Below are positions 36,390 to 44,880 of a stretch of 64,000 bases of DNA, piece after piece (the first letter of the stretch is position 1; each line of letters starts with the position of its first letter). The stretch lies in NCBI RefSeq assembly GCF_004342265.1, contig NZ_SMCS01000002.1, positions 744,001 to 808,000 on the forward strand, read 5' to 3'. This stretch comes from Luteibacter rhizovicinus (GTDB lineage Bacteria > Pseudomonadota > Gammaproteobacteria > Xanthomonadales > Rhodanobacteraceae). The notes beneath the pieces are model-generated. The model was not told the DNA's origin. It made no database searches and worked only from the letters and a program-made list of their open reading frames with translations. The translations under genes were made by a program, and so were the position numbers.

Positions 36390-37022
36390 TCACCCAGGTC
36401 GACGAACGCTTCTCACCTTCCCGCTGCCCCCGCCTCCGCAGAAGAACCGATCTGCGCCATCGGACTCAAGCCCCGATACGCCTGTGCCAGGCGGCATGTC
36501 GAGTGTCTCCAGAACCTCGCCCGTTAAAGGGTCGATTCGCCTCAGATCGCTTTCGTCGCCTTCCCACGTGCCGTGCCAGAGCTCTCCGTCGACCCAGGTG
36601 ACCCCGGTGACGAAGCGGCTGGAATCGATGGAACGAAGAATCGTCCCTGTCTCGGGATCGACCTGATGGATCTTCCGCTCCCGATATTCCCCTACCCAGA
36701 GCGACCCTTCGGCCCATGCCAGTCCCGAGTCGCCGCCGCCACCGGGTGCGGGGATCGTGGCGAGTACCTGGCCGGTATCCGGGTCGATCTTCTGGATGCG
36801 ATCTTCGGCGATCTGAAAAATATGCTGGCCGTCGAAGGCCGTACCCGCATGCGCGGCGACATCGATCGAGCGCAGCGTCTTGCCGCTCACCGGATCAAAG
36901 GAATTCAACGTATCTCCGGCGGCGAACCAGACTTGCCGGCCGTCATAGGTGACCCCGCCCACGCTGTCGACACCCGGAAAAGGTCCATATTCACGGAGGA
37001 TTTTGGCTGCTGATTTTTTCAT
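36390..37022 (-). CDS. Beta-propeller protein (Vgb / glutamine cyclotransferase-like)
   Basis: The 210-residue protein is built of repeated blades: YDGRQVWFAAGDTLNSFDPVSGKTLRSID, FDGQHIFQIAEDRIQKIDPDTGQVLATIP, WAEGSLWVGEYRERKIHQVDPETGTILRSID and WVDGELWHGTWEGDESDLRRIDPLTGEVLETLD. The I-D-P-x-T-G-x-V/I-L motif recurs in each. Similar proteins are annotated as virginiamycin B lyase-like or glutamine cyclotransferase-like; catalytic residues cannot be assigned. No signal peptide. It lies 9 nt downstream of the HTH gene and is likely in its operon. Confidence 0.75.
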   Translation of the reverse strand: MKKSAAKILREYGPFPGVDSVGGVTYDGRQVWFAAGDTLNSFDPVSGKTLRSIDVAAHAGTAFDGQHIFQIAEDRIQKIDPDTGQVLATIPAPGGGGDSGLAWAEGSLWVGEYRERKIHQVDPETGTILRSIDSSRFVTGVTWVDGELWHGTWEGDESDLRRIDPLTGEVLETLDMPPGTGVSGLESDGADRFFCGGGGSGKVRSVRRPG

Positions 37023-37031
37023 GCTTCCATC

Positions 37032-38252
37032 CTAGTACCCCGATAGCGGCGCTGGGAGTAACAAGGTCGTCGCGAATCCCGGCACCGGCGGGGTCATCCA
37101 CCGACGCGCCCGCCCGTGACCGAACGACTGCACTTTACCTTCGACCGCAAGCAAGTCGAGTGTCCGCTGCACGGTACGCTGGCTGGTTCCAAGCGCAAGC
37201 GCCAGGGCCGAGCTCGACCACGACTCGCCATCGGCCAGGAAGGCGAGCACCGCCGCATGTTTCTCTTCGACCGGACGCAGCAGAACGACGACCTCGCGTG
37301 CACGATGCGGCACCAGTGCGAACCCACGCTTGGTCGCGCTCACGTCGGCCAGCGCGCCCAGCATCGCGCGAAGCCGCCCGACTTCGACGCGCAACCGCGC
37401 GCGATGCGATTCGTCGGCGTGCTTTGCCCGGAACACCCGTGCGACGAGCGCGTCCCTCGACACGTCCCCAGGCCACGCTTCGCCCAGCGCGCGTGCAAGC
37501 GCGAACAGTATCGGGCGTCGCGCCAGAGGAATCACCGTGCGCGCGTCGCGCACGACATGACGGCATGCGTCCACCACAAGCGCCTTCGACGCCAATAGCA
37601 CCTCAACTTCCTCGAGCAGGAGCAGGCGCTCCTCACCACGAGTCATCAGGCGAGCAGACGGTGTGTTCAGGACGAGGGACGCACTTTCGATCTCTGAGGA
37701 CAACGCGGGGATGCCCGCCTCACGTGCTTCGCGTGCGGCCCGGGCAAGCGCCGTGCGTGCCGCCTTCGTCCGGAGGCGGCGCATCGCAATCCCCGCGACG
37801 AGCAGTTCCCGGGCGGCCCGCGACGCGGGCGGGAGATGCGCGGGATCGCACTCGGCGAGCTTGCGCTCCGCCTCGTCGAGGTGCCCGATAAGAAGCAAGC
37901 GCCGGACTTCGAGATAACGCGCATGCGCGGCGTTCACATGGTCGCCATGCGCCTCGAGCGTCGCCCGTGCCGCATCGAGCGCCTTCGCAGGCCAGCCCAG
38001 GTCGCGCGAAACAAGCGCGATCTCGGCCTCGGCGACGACACATCTCGCACGGGCTACGGCTTCTTTGGAACCGAAGGCGCGCGCCGCACTGCGCATGAGT
38101 GCCTTCGCCCGAACAAGATCGCCGAGCTGGGCCATCGCGATGCCCCGAAGCGCCAGCGCAGGCGCGTCGTCGCGCAACGCGATGCGATTCAGTGCGCCGA
38201 AGGGATCACCCGCGGCTAGCGCGCGTGCCGCGGCCGTGATCAGCGAGTCCAT
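37032..38252 (-). CDS. TPR-like helical protein with helix-turn-helix DNA-binding segment
   Basis: The 406-residue protein has an N-terminal half of Ala-rich helical hairpins resembling TPR or BTAD repeats (DLVRAKALMRSAARAFG, DLGWPAKALDAARATLEAHG, GHLDEAERKLAECDPAHL). A winged-helix-like piece (SHRARLRVEVGRLRAMLGALADVSATKRGFALVPH, about 283-317) follows, then a C-terminal helix-turn-helix (SSSALALALGTSQRTVQRTLDLLAVEGKVQSFG, about 350-382). It is probably a transcription regulator, perhaps of the adjacent beta-propeller and the divergent DUF899 gene, from which it is separated by 92 nt. Ligand unknown. Confidence 0.7.
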   Translation of the reverse strand: MDSLITAAARALAAGDPFGALNRIALRDDAPALALRGIAMAQLGDLVRAKALMRSAARAFGSKEAVARARCVVAEAEIALVSRDLGWPAKALDAARATLEAHGDHVNAAHARYLEVRRLLLIGHLDEAERKLAECDPAHLPPASRAARELLVAGIAMRRLRTKAARTALARAAREAREAGIPALSSEIESASLVLNTPSARLMTRGEERLLLLEEVEVLLASKALVVDACRHVVRDARTVIPLARRPILFALARALGEAWPGDVSRDALVARVFRAKHADESHRARLRVEVGRLRAMLGALADVSATKRGFALVPHRAREVVVLLRPVEEKHAAVLAFLADGESWSSSALALALGTSQRTVQRTLDLLAVEGKVQSFGHGRARRWMTPPVPGFATTLLLPAPLSGY

Positions 38253-38344
38253 CTGAATCCCGCCACACTTGTCACTCCCACCGTTCGGGTCCCCGGTTCC
38301 AGTCTATCTCACGACCACCAACCCAAAGGTCTGGAGAAAAGACG

Positions 38345-39109
38345 ATGACGACACACATGACCGGAACTCGCGAAGAATGGCTGGCAGCGCGTATCGATCT
38401 GCTCCGTGCCGAGAAAGAACATACGCGGCACGGCGACGAGATGACGCGACGGCGGCAGGAACTGCCGTGGGTTCGGATCGACAAGGACTATCGATTCGAG
38501 ACTTACGAAGGAAGCGTTTCGCTGGCGGAACTCTTCAGAGGATGCTCGCAACTCCTCGTCTATCACTTCATGTTCGGACCCGATTACACGGCGGGATGCC
38601 CGTCCTGCTCGTCGATCGCGGACGGCCTGAACGGTGTCGCCGTTCACCTGGCGAACCACGACGTCATGGTGTCGGCGGTATCGCGGGCGCCACTCGCGAA
38701 GTTGCAGGCGTACAAGCAGCGGATGGGATGGACGTTTCCGTGGGCGTCCTCGCTCGGCAGCGACTTCAACTTCGACTTCAATATCTCGTTTACCGAGGAG
38801 CAAGATCGCGAGGGCACCGTCGAATACAACTACCAGCGCGGCGGCCATGCCATGGACGCGAAAACCGCTCCGGAGCCGGTCGTCCGGTTGGCGGCCAGCT
38901 GCGGAACCGACGCGCCCACATACGCGCGCGACAGGCCGGGCTTAAGCGCCTTCGTTCTTGAGGACGGCGTCATTTACCACACGTATTCCACCTATGCGCG
39001 GGGCGTGGACGGCTTCTGGGGCATGTATCAGTGGCTTGATCGCGCGCCCAAAGGGCGTAACGAAACAGGCATCTGGTGGCGCCGCCACGACGAGTACGAC
39101 AAGGCCTGA
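38345..39109 (+). CDS. DUF899-family thioredoxin-like protein
   Basis: The 254-residue protein has a GGAGAAAAGACG ribosome region before its ATG. Family blocks are GTREEWLAARIDLLRAEKEHTR, RRRQELPWVRIDKDYRFET, VYHFMFGPDYTAGCPSCSSIADG (CPSC at the thioredoxin-like redox site), FNFDFNISF and GLSAFVLEDGVIYHTYSTYARG with a W-x-R-H-D C-terminus. DUF899 proteins are predicted thioredoxin-fold proteins of unknown substrate. The following DUF2182 gene starts 9 nt later, so the two are probably co-transcribed; the HTH protein gene is divergent. Confidence 0.88.
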   Translation: MTTHMTGTREEWLAARIDLLRAEKEHTRHGDEMTRRRQELPWVRIDKDYRFETYEGSVSLAELFRGCSQLLVYHFMFGPDYTAGCPSCSSIADGLNGVAVHLANHDVMVSAVSRAPLAKLQAYKQRMGWTFPWASSLGSDFNFDFNISFTEEQDREGTVEYNYQRGGHAMDAKTAPEPVVRLAASCGTDAPTYARDRPGLSAFVLEDGVIYHTYSTYARGVDGFWGMYQWLDRAPKGRNETGIWWRRHDEYDKA

Positions 39110-39118
39110 GCAGAAGCC

Positions 39119-39916
39119 ATGGCTTCCGAACGAGTTTCGCGGCAAGCATTCTTTGGCGCCTCGGTACTGCTTTTCGCCGCAAGCGCAGCGATAACGATCG
39201 TCTGGTGCGCATCCATGTCGACGGCAGGCGAGATGCCGATGCCCGGCGGCTGGTCGATGTCGATGGCATGGATGCGGATGTGCGGACAGACGTGGCCGGG
39301 CGTCGCGACATCGTTCCTCGGCATGTGGATCGCAATGATGGCAGCGATGATGCTGCCATCCCTGGCGCCAGGGTTGTGGCGCTATCGACAGGCCGTCCGC
39401 AACACAGGCGTGACGCATCCGGGCCGGCTGACCGTGCTGGTTGGCGTGGGGTATTTCTCCGTGTGGACTGCGTTCGGCATGGCCGCATTCGTGCTGGGCG
39501 TCGCGCTGGCGGCGCTCGAGATGCAGATGCCGGCGCTCGCGCGCGCCGTTCCGATCGCGGTCGGCGTAGTGGTCCTGATCGCCGGCGCGTTTCAGTTCAC
39601 CACATGGAAGGCGCATCACCTCGCTTGCTGTCGTGAAACCCCTGGGGCGCGGTCGCCGGTACCCGCGGATACCGGCACGGCCTGGCGATACGGTCTGCGC
39701 CTCGGCCTTCACTGCAGCTACTGCTGCGCCGGCCTGACGGCAATCCTCCTCGTCATCGGAGTCATGGACCTGCGCGCCATGGCCGTCCTGACGGCTGCCA
39801 TCACTGTCGAGCGCCTTGCGCCGGCACCCGCAGGTAAGCATGTCGCGCGGGCCATCGGGGCTGTCGTCGTCGGAGTGGGGTTACTTCTGATCGCGCTGGC
39901 AGCCGGGCCTGGGTGA
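39119..39916 (+). CDS. DUF2182 predicted metal-binding integral membrane protein
   Basis: The 265-residue protein has about seven membrane segments. The family marks are the Met-rich segment GMWIAMMAAMMLPSLAP near 73-89, WKAHHLACCRE near 162-173 and GLRLGLHCSYCCAGLTAIL near 196-213 with its paired Cys residues. DUF2182 proteins are inner-membrane proteins rich in Met, His and Cys, predicted to handle metal, perhaps copper. A copper or redox role would fit the preceding CPSC-containing DUF899 protein, but this is inference. Confidence 0.85.
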   Translation: MASERVSRQAFFGASVLLFAASAAITIVWCASMSTAGEMPMPGGWSMSMAWMRMCGQTWPGVATSFLGMWIAMMAAMMLPSLAPGLWRYRQAVRNTGVTHPGRLTVLVGVGYFSVWTAFGMAAFVLGVALAALEMQMPALARAVPIAVGVVVLIAGAFQFTTWKAHHLACCRETPGARSPVPADTGTAWRYGLRLGLHCSYCCAGLTAILLVIGVMDLRAMAVLTAAITVERLAPAPAGKHVARAIGAVVVGVGLLLIALAAGPG

Positions 39917-40044
39917 CGCATCCGCATCGAGTGGGTCGTTGAGCTGATGGCGCAACATGGGCCTGTCGCAGACCGACATTGAAAGCGGAACGGGGGTGAA
40001 ACAGGCAACGCCCTCTCCGCCCCGCTTCCGGCTATCCCTGCCTT

Positions 40045-40506
40045 TTACCTTCCCGGCGACGGCTTTACCCACTCGATGAATGGCGCGACAGCCTCCTGCT
40101 CCGCCATGCGCCCGGCTTCGTCCGTAACGCTTTCCGGCACCCATTGCGGAAAGGGAATCTCGCGATTCACGTGCTTCCCCGAGGCGGTGTGTTCCTGATG
40201 AACCTGAGTGATCCGATCGGGCACGAAGTGTTCCGCCGCGCGAACGAGCGACGGCCATAAGCGCCGGTGCACCATCGTCAACTTGCCATCGACCAACCGG
40301 CAGACCAATACCTGATCGGACTCGGCGATAGCACTGAGGATGGCGAAGATACGGCGACCTTCGGGATGCGCCCACCAGCTACCTCGGATCGACTCCCCCA
40401 CGATGGCCTCGGTAAGACGAGGCGCGCCGCCCTTCGCCGAGACGAGCACGACGCCGTGCTCTCGTACAAACGTCAGGGCGTCTTCCGTGCGGGTGATCCG
40501 GTTCAT
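40045..40506 (-). CDS. Conserved hypothetical soluble protein
   Basis: The 153-residue product contains TFVREHGVVLVSAKGGAPRLTEAIVG, IRGSWWAHPEGRRIFAILSA, VLVCRLVDGKLTMVHRRLWP and QEHTASGKHVNREIPFPQW. These blocks look strongly conserved and resemble a widespread but uncharacterised bacterial protein, which I cannot name. No signal peptide or membrane segment. The 5' region is AT-rich and may hold its promoter. It stands alone between the DUF2182 gene and the Rhs locus. Confidence 0.65.
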   Translation of the reverse strand: MNRITRTEDALTFVREHGVVLVSAKGGAPRLTEAIVGESIRGSWWAHPEGRRIFAILSAIAESDQVLVCRLVDGKLTMVHRRLWPSLVRAAEHFVPDRITQVHQEHTASGKHVNREIPFPQWVPESVTDEAGRMAEQEAVAPFIEWVKPSPGR

Positions 40507-40743
40507 AGGTTCGACTACATAACATATCTATCTGTGGAGCCGAAAATCGAGACGATGGTAACAAGTGGACTCAACCATTCCCGCCCCGATTTTTCGTGTC
40601 TCAGTCCTTCTTGATCGATTCCACTTCTATACCAACCTGCTTGCAGGCTGGGACAGAAATCCCCCCCAATGAAGATCGAATCATCTTTAGCGATAGCTTC
40701 AAGTCATTAAGCCGGAACACGTACCTGAGGTGGCTGGCCGTAC
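40507..40743. other. Intergenic region without recognisable features
   Basis: I see no gene, repeat or RNA in this AT-richer stretch at the right-hand boundary of the Rhs locus. The GATTCCACTTCTATACC portion has promoter-like composition only. Confidence 0.4.
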
Positions 40744-41151
40744 TTAGTCTGTGGCAGCGTGATATGCCCGATCACATAGCTCTCGATCACCTGCTTCGCA
40801 CTGCTTCGCAATATTAGCAATTACTGCCAAGCGATCCGCGGGAACGGTGTCGTCGATATGGCGAATGACGAACGCAATGAAAAGAGGATCTGTCTTCTTA
40901 AGTGCGCGAAGAGACGCCATAGCACTAGGGTCTTTCGCAATCACCCGCCCGACACTCTCACTGTAACCTTCAGCAATAGCACCATCATCGCATCCTGAAA
41001 AATGCCGATACGCAGCACGGAGACTCGACAACGAAGGCAACGACGAGGCTTGCTGTTCCGCCGCAATAGCCATTGCCTTGTCACACTTTTTTGCCGCTTG
41101 AGCCATAGGAGCGATCAGAACCATACAAGCAAGTACAAGCCCTACTTTCAT
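40744..41151 (-). CDS. Putative periplasmic immunity protein of the orphan Rhs toxin tip
   Basis: The ATG at 41151 lies 1 nt after the stop of the toxin-tip frame and gives 135 residues with a signal peptide (MKVGLVLACMVLIAPMAQA, then AKK). The mature protein is a helical domain with four Cys residues (KKCDKAM, SGCDDG, KQCEAGDRELCDRA), suitable for periplasmic disulfides. Tight coupling to a toxin fragment and export to the periplasm fit an immunity protein against a cell-wall-acting toxin, as Tldi1 is for Tlde1. No sequence family was recognised, so the role rests on context. Confidence 0.5.
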   Translation of the reverse strand: MKVGLVLACMVLIAPMAQAAKKCDKAMAIAAEQQASSLPSLSSLRAAYRHFSGCDDGAIAEGYSESVGRVIAKDPSAMASLRALKKTDPLFIAFVIRHIDDTVPADRLAVIANIAKQCEAGDRELCDRAYHAATD

Positions 41152-41152
41152 C

Positions 41153-41395
41153 TTAGTGCTCCACAGTAAGCGTAGTAATCGGGTCACCCCGATGTTCAAG
41201 ATCGCCCATTAATGCGGTTGCTCCATCGGTGGTTCGAATACATCCATTGGTCGCAAAATTGACCCCAGATCGACCCGCGCGATCGGTACTATTGGCACGC
41301 CCCGAATGAACGCCACATCCGATGCAACCTGGCACGTTGATACGATATTGCCATTGGAACCGTCGCACGGATAACGGAAATGAGTTCTGCGACAA
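41153..41395 (-). pseudogene. Orphan Rhs C-terminal toxin tip, L,D-transpeptidase-like
   Basis: An 80-codon frame (TTG start, upstream stop at 41408-41410) that looks like the 3' end of a toxin gene. Its core, GCGVHSGRANSTDRAGRSG then NFATNGCIRTTDGA, has the spaced His and the S/T/N-G-C-I-R motif of L,D-transpeptidase (YkuD/Tlde1-like) catalytic centres, with Cys as nucleophile. No Rhs core precedes it; instead an IS3-family remnant begins at its 5' side. It is followed at 1 nt by a signal-peptide protein. Read as a displaced toxin tip kept with its immunity gene. Whether it is expressed is unknown. Confidence 0.5.
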
Positions 41396-41411
41396 AGCAG
41401 TGCTGACCTAG

Positions 41412-41709
41412 GCAAAAGCACGTGGCGTCACGCTACGGCTGATCGAGCCAGGAAAATTCAACTAGAACGCCTACTGTCGAGTCCTTCAATGGCCGCCTAC
41501 GCGATGAGTGCCCTATGAGCATGTTTCATCAGCCTTGCTCACGCTCGGGCTGTCATCGAGGCGTGGCGACGCGACGCGAATACAACGGTGAGCGCCCCAA
41601 GCGAGCGCTTCGCGGACTAACGCCATCGGCCTATTTCCGACGACTGGCTGCTGAAACGATTACGATTACTGCCAGACTCCGAAGCGAAGCGCTACTGAGA
41701 ACGGGTTGA
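41412..41709 (+). pseudogene. Remnant of an IS3-family transposase (OrfB C-terminus)
   Basis: Translated across frames the stretch gives LRLIEPGKFN-stop-NAY, FNGRLRDEC, ISLAHARAVIEAWRRD and REYNGERPKRALRGLTPSAYFRRLAAET, which is the C-terminal part of the IS3-family (IS407-like) DDE integrase, including the region around the catalytic Glu. At least two frameshifts and an internal TAG make it inactive. No terminal inverted repeats or full element are seen. It separates the intact Rhs toxin-immunity unit from the orphan tip, so the IS probably took part in the rearrangement. Confidence 0.8.
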
Positions 41710-41817
41710 CATCGCGGCGCTATCGTCTTGCACGCGAAAGCACTTAAAAAAGCACAGAAAATACAATGACCGAGAAGCTTATCAGCCCGTCCGGTGAGGT
41801 TAACTGTATTAATGACG

Positions 41818-42045
41818 TCAATGTGGAGGGCGGCGTTGCCTCATCCAATTCAAGTGCAATACAAAACCGACCACGGTCAAAGCGAAAGCCGCGACGAAAG
41901 TAATCACACCAAGGCCAGGAAATCCCACGAGGAAAACGCCAAATGCGATAAAAGCGAGAAGAACCCCAAGGACTCCAAACCGGAAGCCCTTGAAGCGCGG
42001 CTGGCTCAATATTTCTTTCAGATCGAACTTATATTCCGGCGTCAT
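41818..42045 (-). CDS. Two-TM small membrane protein, putative Rhs immunity protein
   Basis: The ATG at 42045 overlaps the Rhs stop (ATGA), so this start is favoured over an upstream in-frame one. The 75-residue product MTPEYKFDLKEILSQPRFKG has two membrane helices (FGVLGVLLAFIAFGVFLVGF and LGVITFVAAFALTVVGFVL) and a basic tail RQRRPPH. Position and coupling directly behind an Rhs toxin tip are those of a cognate immunity gene. An inner-membrane immunity protein would suit a membrane- or periplasm-acting toxin. The assignment is contextual. Confidence 0.55.
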   Translation of the reverse strand: MTPEYKFDLKEILSQPRFKGFRFGVLGVLLAFIAFGVFLVGFPGLGVITFVAAFALTVVGFVLHLNWMRQRRPPH

Positions 42046-44876
42046 CGGCAACTCTTTTCCGTTTTGGGCTCTGGCTCGCGCGCGCAGAGGAATTGAGTAT
42101 GGCAAACAAAAGCACCTAAATAAGTCCCGCCCCCTATGCCAAAGATACCTCTACTAGCCGAAACCTGACCAGTCGCCCCATCGATCTCAACTCCGGCCCC
42201 AGCAGTAAGACCACTCCCGACATCAGCAGTGATCAAAGCAGTCATCTGGGGCCCGGAGCTAAGGGCACCGGTACCTAGGCCTCCAGCAACGGAAACGTTG
42301 GCGGCAACTCCTACTCCAGTAGCCGCCATTGCACAGAGTTTGGTGTAAAAACACATATTGGGTGTCGAATCGACAGCGATACCAAATTCGCTCTGCTCGC
42401 CCAGAAGTGCGCCGACGGCAGTTTCATTGAGACCTATAGACCCATTCGCAACAGCTGATGCGCCCTTACCCCATCCGCACCACGAAGCGTCGATCCTACA
42501 ATAGGTATCATCAAGCGCCAGGGGATCGATTTTTCGGAACGGATTTCCGGAAACGTAGCCGTAGGTACTGGGGCCGGCCAGCATCCCTACGGGATCACTC
42601 TGATGATAACGCCCTGTCGATGCCTCATAGTTGCGATTGAGGTTGTAGCTCTGCCCTGACTCGATGTCGTAGTACTGCCCCGGAAAACGAAGATTAAAAG
42701 TGTAGCCGCTGCTCGATACGGGCCGCTGCTCCCCAAACGGATTGCCCTGATAAGGCCACTGCCATTGCGTCACACCACTGGCATCAGTGACAACTCGGGG
42801 CGTTCCCAGCCCATCCGCAACTACATAGTTCATTGTGCTGACTGTGCCAGTCGTGTCCACTACGGCAACGGGCAGATCATCCAACCAAATATAGTCGCGA
42901 TTGTTCGTACCATATTCGCCGATTAGCTGACTATTTTGATCGTACGCAAAGCGTTCATTGATGGTCTGCGGCAACGTGGCCGTCTTGGCAATGCGCTGAC
43001 CCAAGACGTTATAGGTATAGGTTCCCACCGTGACGCCGTTGCGCTGTACTACGGTCAAACGGTTCCGGCCGTTGTAGCCGAAGCCAAAGGTTTCGCCACC
43101 AACCGCACTACCGGTGGTATTGCCATTCGGATCGTAGGTACGCGCAGCATTGCCGATGGTGGTTAGCCAGTGCGTGCTGCTCTGATAGCCATAGCTGCCG
43201 GTAGCGAGGCCGCCCCCCGATTTGCTCAGACGGTCGCCTGTCTTGCTATAGGTATAAGCCTCAATGGCTGCGCCCGCCGAGTCGTTCACTGCACTGAGCC
43301 GATACAGCGGGTCGTAGGTGTAGCTTTCGGTCGCCAGAGTGGCGCCAGCCGTCGCGCCCAATGAAATGATGTTGCCCATGGCATCGCGTGCGAAGTGCAG
43401 GCTAAACGCAGGACTGGTGAGATCGGTCAATTGGTAGTTTGCGTCGTAACTACGCGTAATGGCCTGACCGTTGCCCAACATATAACCGGCAATGGGGCCA
43501 AATGGCAGATAGCTGATCGCACTGACCACCGCTTGTCCCGCACCGCCCGACGGCGTCACCGAGACCCCACTGACCCTGCCGAGCCCGTCGCGGCTGTACT
43601 GAGTGATGGTCAAGCCCGGACTGGTCATGCCACCAAGGCGCCCAGCCAGGGTGTAGCTATAGCTCGTAATGTCGGTCATCGCGCCCTGAATCTGACGCTT
43701 TTGCGTGATATTGCCTCGGGCGTCATAGCAGAACACGGTAGTGACCGCCGCCTCGACGATCCGGGTCAAGCGACCAATGGGATACGAGTTGGCGCATCCC
43801 GTGGAGGCATTAGCTTCGTCGTAGGCATAGGTGACATTGAGCGCCGCGTCGGCGTAGCTCACCGAGGCCGCTCGATTGAGGGCATCGTAGGAAAACGTGT
43901 TGACGACGCCCCTGGCATCGGTTTGTTGGATCCGGTTGCCTGCCGCGTCGTACGTGTAGCTCGTGGAACCGGTGTCCGGACTATGCAACCCGGTCAGATT
44001 ACCCAAGCCATCGTGATCGTATACGGTGTTCAGACCATCTGGATCGCTAACACCTTCAAGATTGTCACTGGCATCGTAGGACGAGACTGACTGTGTGTTC
44101 CGTGTCGCTATATCGGTGCCGTTGTAGTTGTCTATCGTACTGACCAAGCGATTCAAGGCATCGTAGCCTTGCTTGCGCTGCACGTCAGCCGCATCGGCGC
44201 TATGCGTCGGATGACCCTCTGCGTCATAGCCGTCTGCCGTGTCGAAGGCAAGAATCGTCCGGTTTAGTGCATCGACAACCGTTAGCAACTGGCCGAGACT
44301 ATTGTAAGTGCGCGATACGGTTCGCTTCACCGTACCCAAGGCATCAATAGTCTCCTCTTTGGTCTTATTTCCCGCCGCGTCCAGGGTGTAGTGAATATGA
44401 TTACCCGCGCCATCGGTGATGTCAGTGACCCTATTCGCGCCATCGTAAGTGTATTTGGCCACAACGCCATCGGCGTCCTGGCTTTGGGTAACGTTGCCGA
44501 CAGCATCGTAGGAAAATGAGGTCGTCGCCGCACCACCATTTGCATCGCGCGTGGTCGTTGCAAGCCATCCCTCGGACGTATACGTCATCGTCGTGACCAC
44601 ACCGTTCGGGTCAACGATTCGGCCCGCATGCCCGTACATATCGTAGCCGCCGTACGTTGTCATATGCCCCAAGGCGTCGGTAACCGTTGCTAGCCGCCCT
44701 TGTCCGTCGTACGTGTATTTAGTCACATCCGCGACATCCGTTCTCGGACCATCCAGAGTCTCGATCTGGCCATTCGCGTTATAGGTGACTATCGAGACTC
44801 GATCTGCGGCGGCCACTTGGGCGCATGCTGCCATCAGAGCCAGAACAAGAGGTGACAAGCGCAATCCATTCTTCAT
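42042..44876 (-). CDS. Rhs/YD-repeat protein with Sec signal and variable C-terminal tip
   Basis: The ATG at 44876 gives 944 residues and a signal peptide (MKNGLRLSPLVLALMAACAQVAAA); an earlier in-frame start at 44957 lies inside the previous gene. Many YD repeats (YTYDGQGRLATVTD, YDALNRLVSTIDNYNG, YTYDAAGNRIQQTDARG) form the shell. The Rhs-associated core is near the end (LRFPGQYYDIESGQSYNLNRNYEASTGRYHQSDPVGM), then YGYVSGNPFRKIDPLALD, with DPLAL in place of DPxGL. The last 130 residues are a Gly/Ala-rich hydrophobic tip (GVGVAANVSVAGGLGTG, GSGLTAGAGVEIDGATGQVSA), probably the toxin domain. No PAAR or VgrG genes are present, so the delivery route is unclear. Confidence 0.85.
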   Translation of the reverse strand: MKNGLRLSPLVLALMAACAQVAAADRVSIVTYNANGQIETLDGPRTDVADVTKYTYDGQGRLATVTDALGHMTTYGGYDMYGHAGRIVDPNGVVTTMTYTSEGWLATTTRDANGGAATTSFSYDAVGNVTQSQDADGVVAKYTYDGANRVTDITDGAGNHIHYTLDAAGNKTKEETIDALGTVKRTVSRTYNSLGQLLTVVDALNRTILAFDTADGYDAEGHPTHSADAADVQRKQGYDALNRLVSTIDNYNGTDIATRNTQSVSSYDASDNLEGVSDPDGLNTVYDHDGLGNLTGLHSPDTGSTSYTYDAAGNRIQQTDARGVVNTFSYDALNRAASVSYADAALNVTYAYDEANASTGCANSYPIGRLTRIVEAAVTTVFCYDARGNITQKRQIQGAMTDITSYSYTLAGRLGGMTSPGLTITQYSRDGLGRVSGVSVTPSGGAGQAVVSAISYLPFGPIAGYMLGNGQAITRSYDANYQLTDLTSPAFSLHFARDAMGNIISLGATAGATLATESYTYDPLYRLSAVNDSAGAAIEAYTYSKTGDRLSKSGGGLATGSYGYQSSTHWLTTIGNAARTYDPNGNTTGSAVGGETFGFGYNGRNRLTVVQRNGVTVGTYTYNVLGQRIAKTATLPQTINERFAYDQNSQLIGEYGTNNRDYIWLDDLPVAVVDTTGTVSTMNYVVADGLGTPRVVTDASGVTQWQWPYQGNPFGEQRPVSSSGYTFNLRFPGQYYDIESGQSYNLNRNYEASTGRYHQSDPVGMLAGPSTYGYVSGNPFRKIDPLALDDTYCRIDASWCGWGKGASAVANGSIGLNETAVGALLGEQSEFGIAVDSTPNMCFYTKLCAMAATGVGVAANVSVAGGLGTGALSSGPQMTALITADVGSGLTAGAGVEIDGATGQVSASRGIFGIGGGTYLGAFVCHTQFLCAREPEPKTEKSCR

Positions 44877-44880
44877 GACA

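Noticed and set aside
38942-39841. 299-codon minus-strand frame opposite the DUF2182 gene
   Set aside because: No recognisable domain and opposite a clear membrane protein with conserved Met and Cys motifs.
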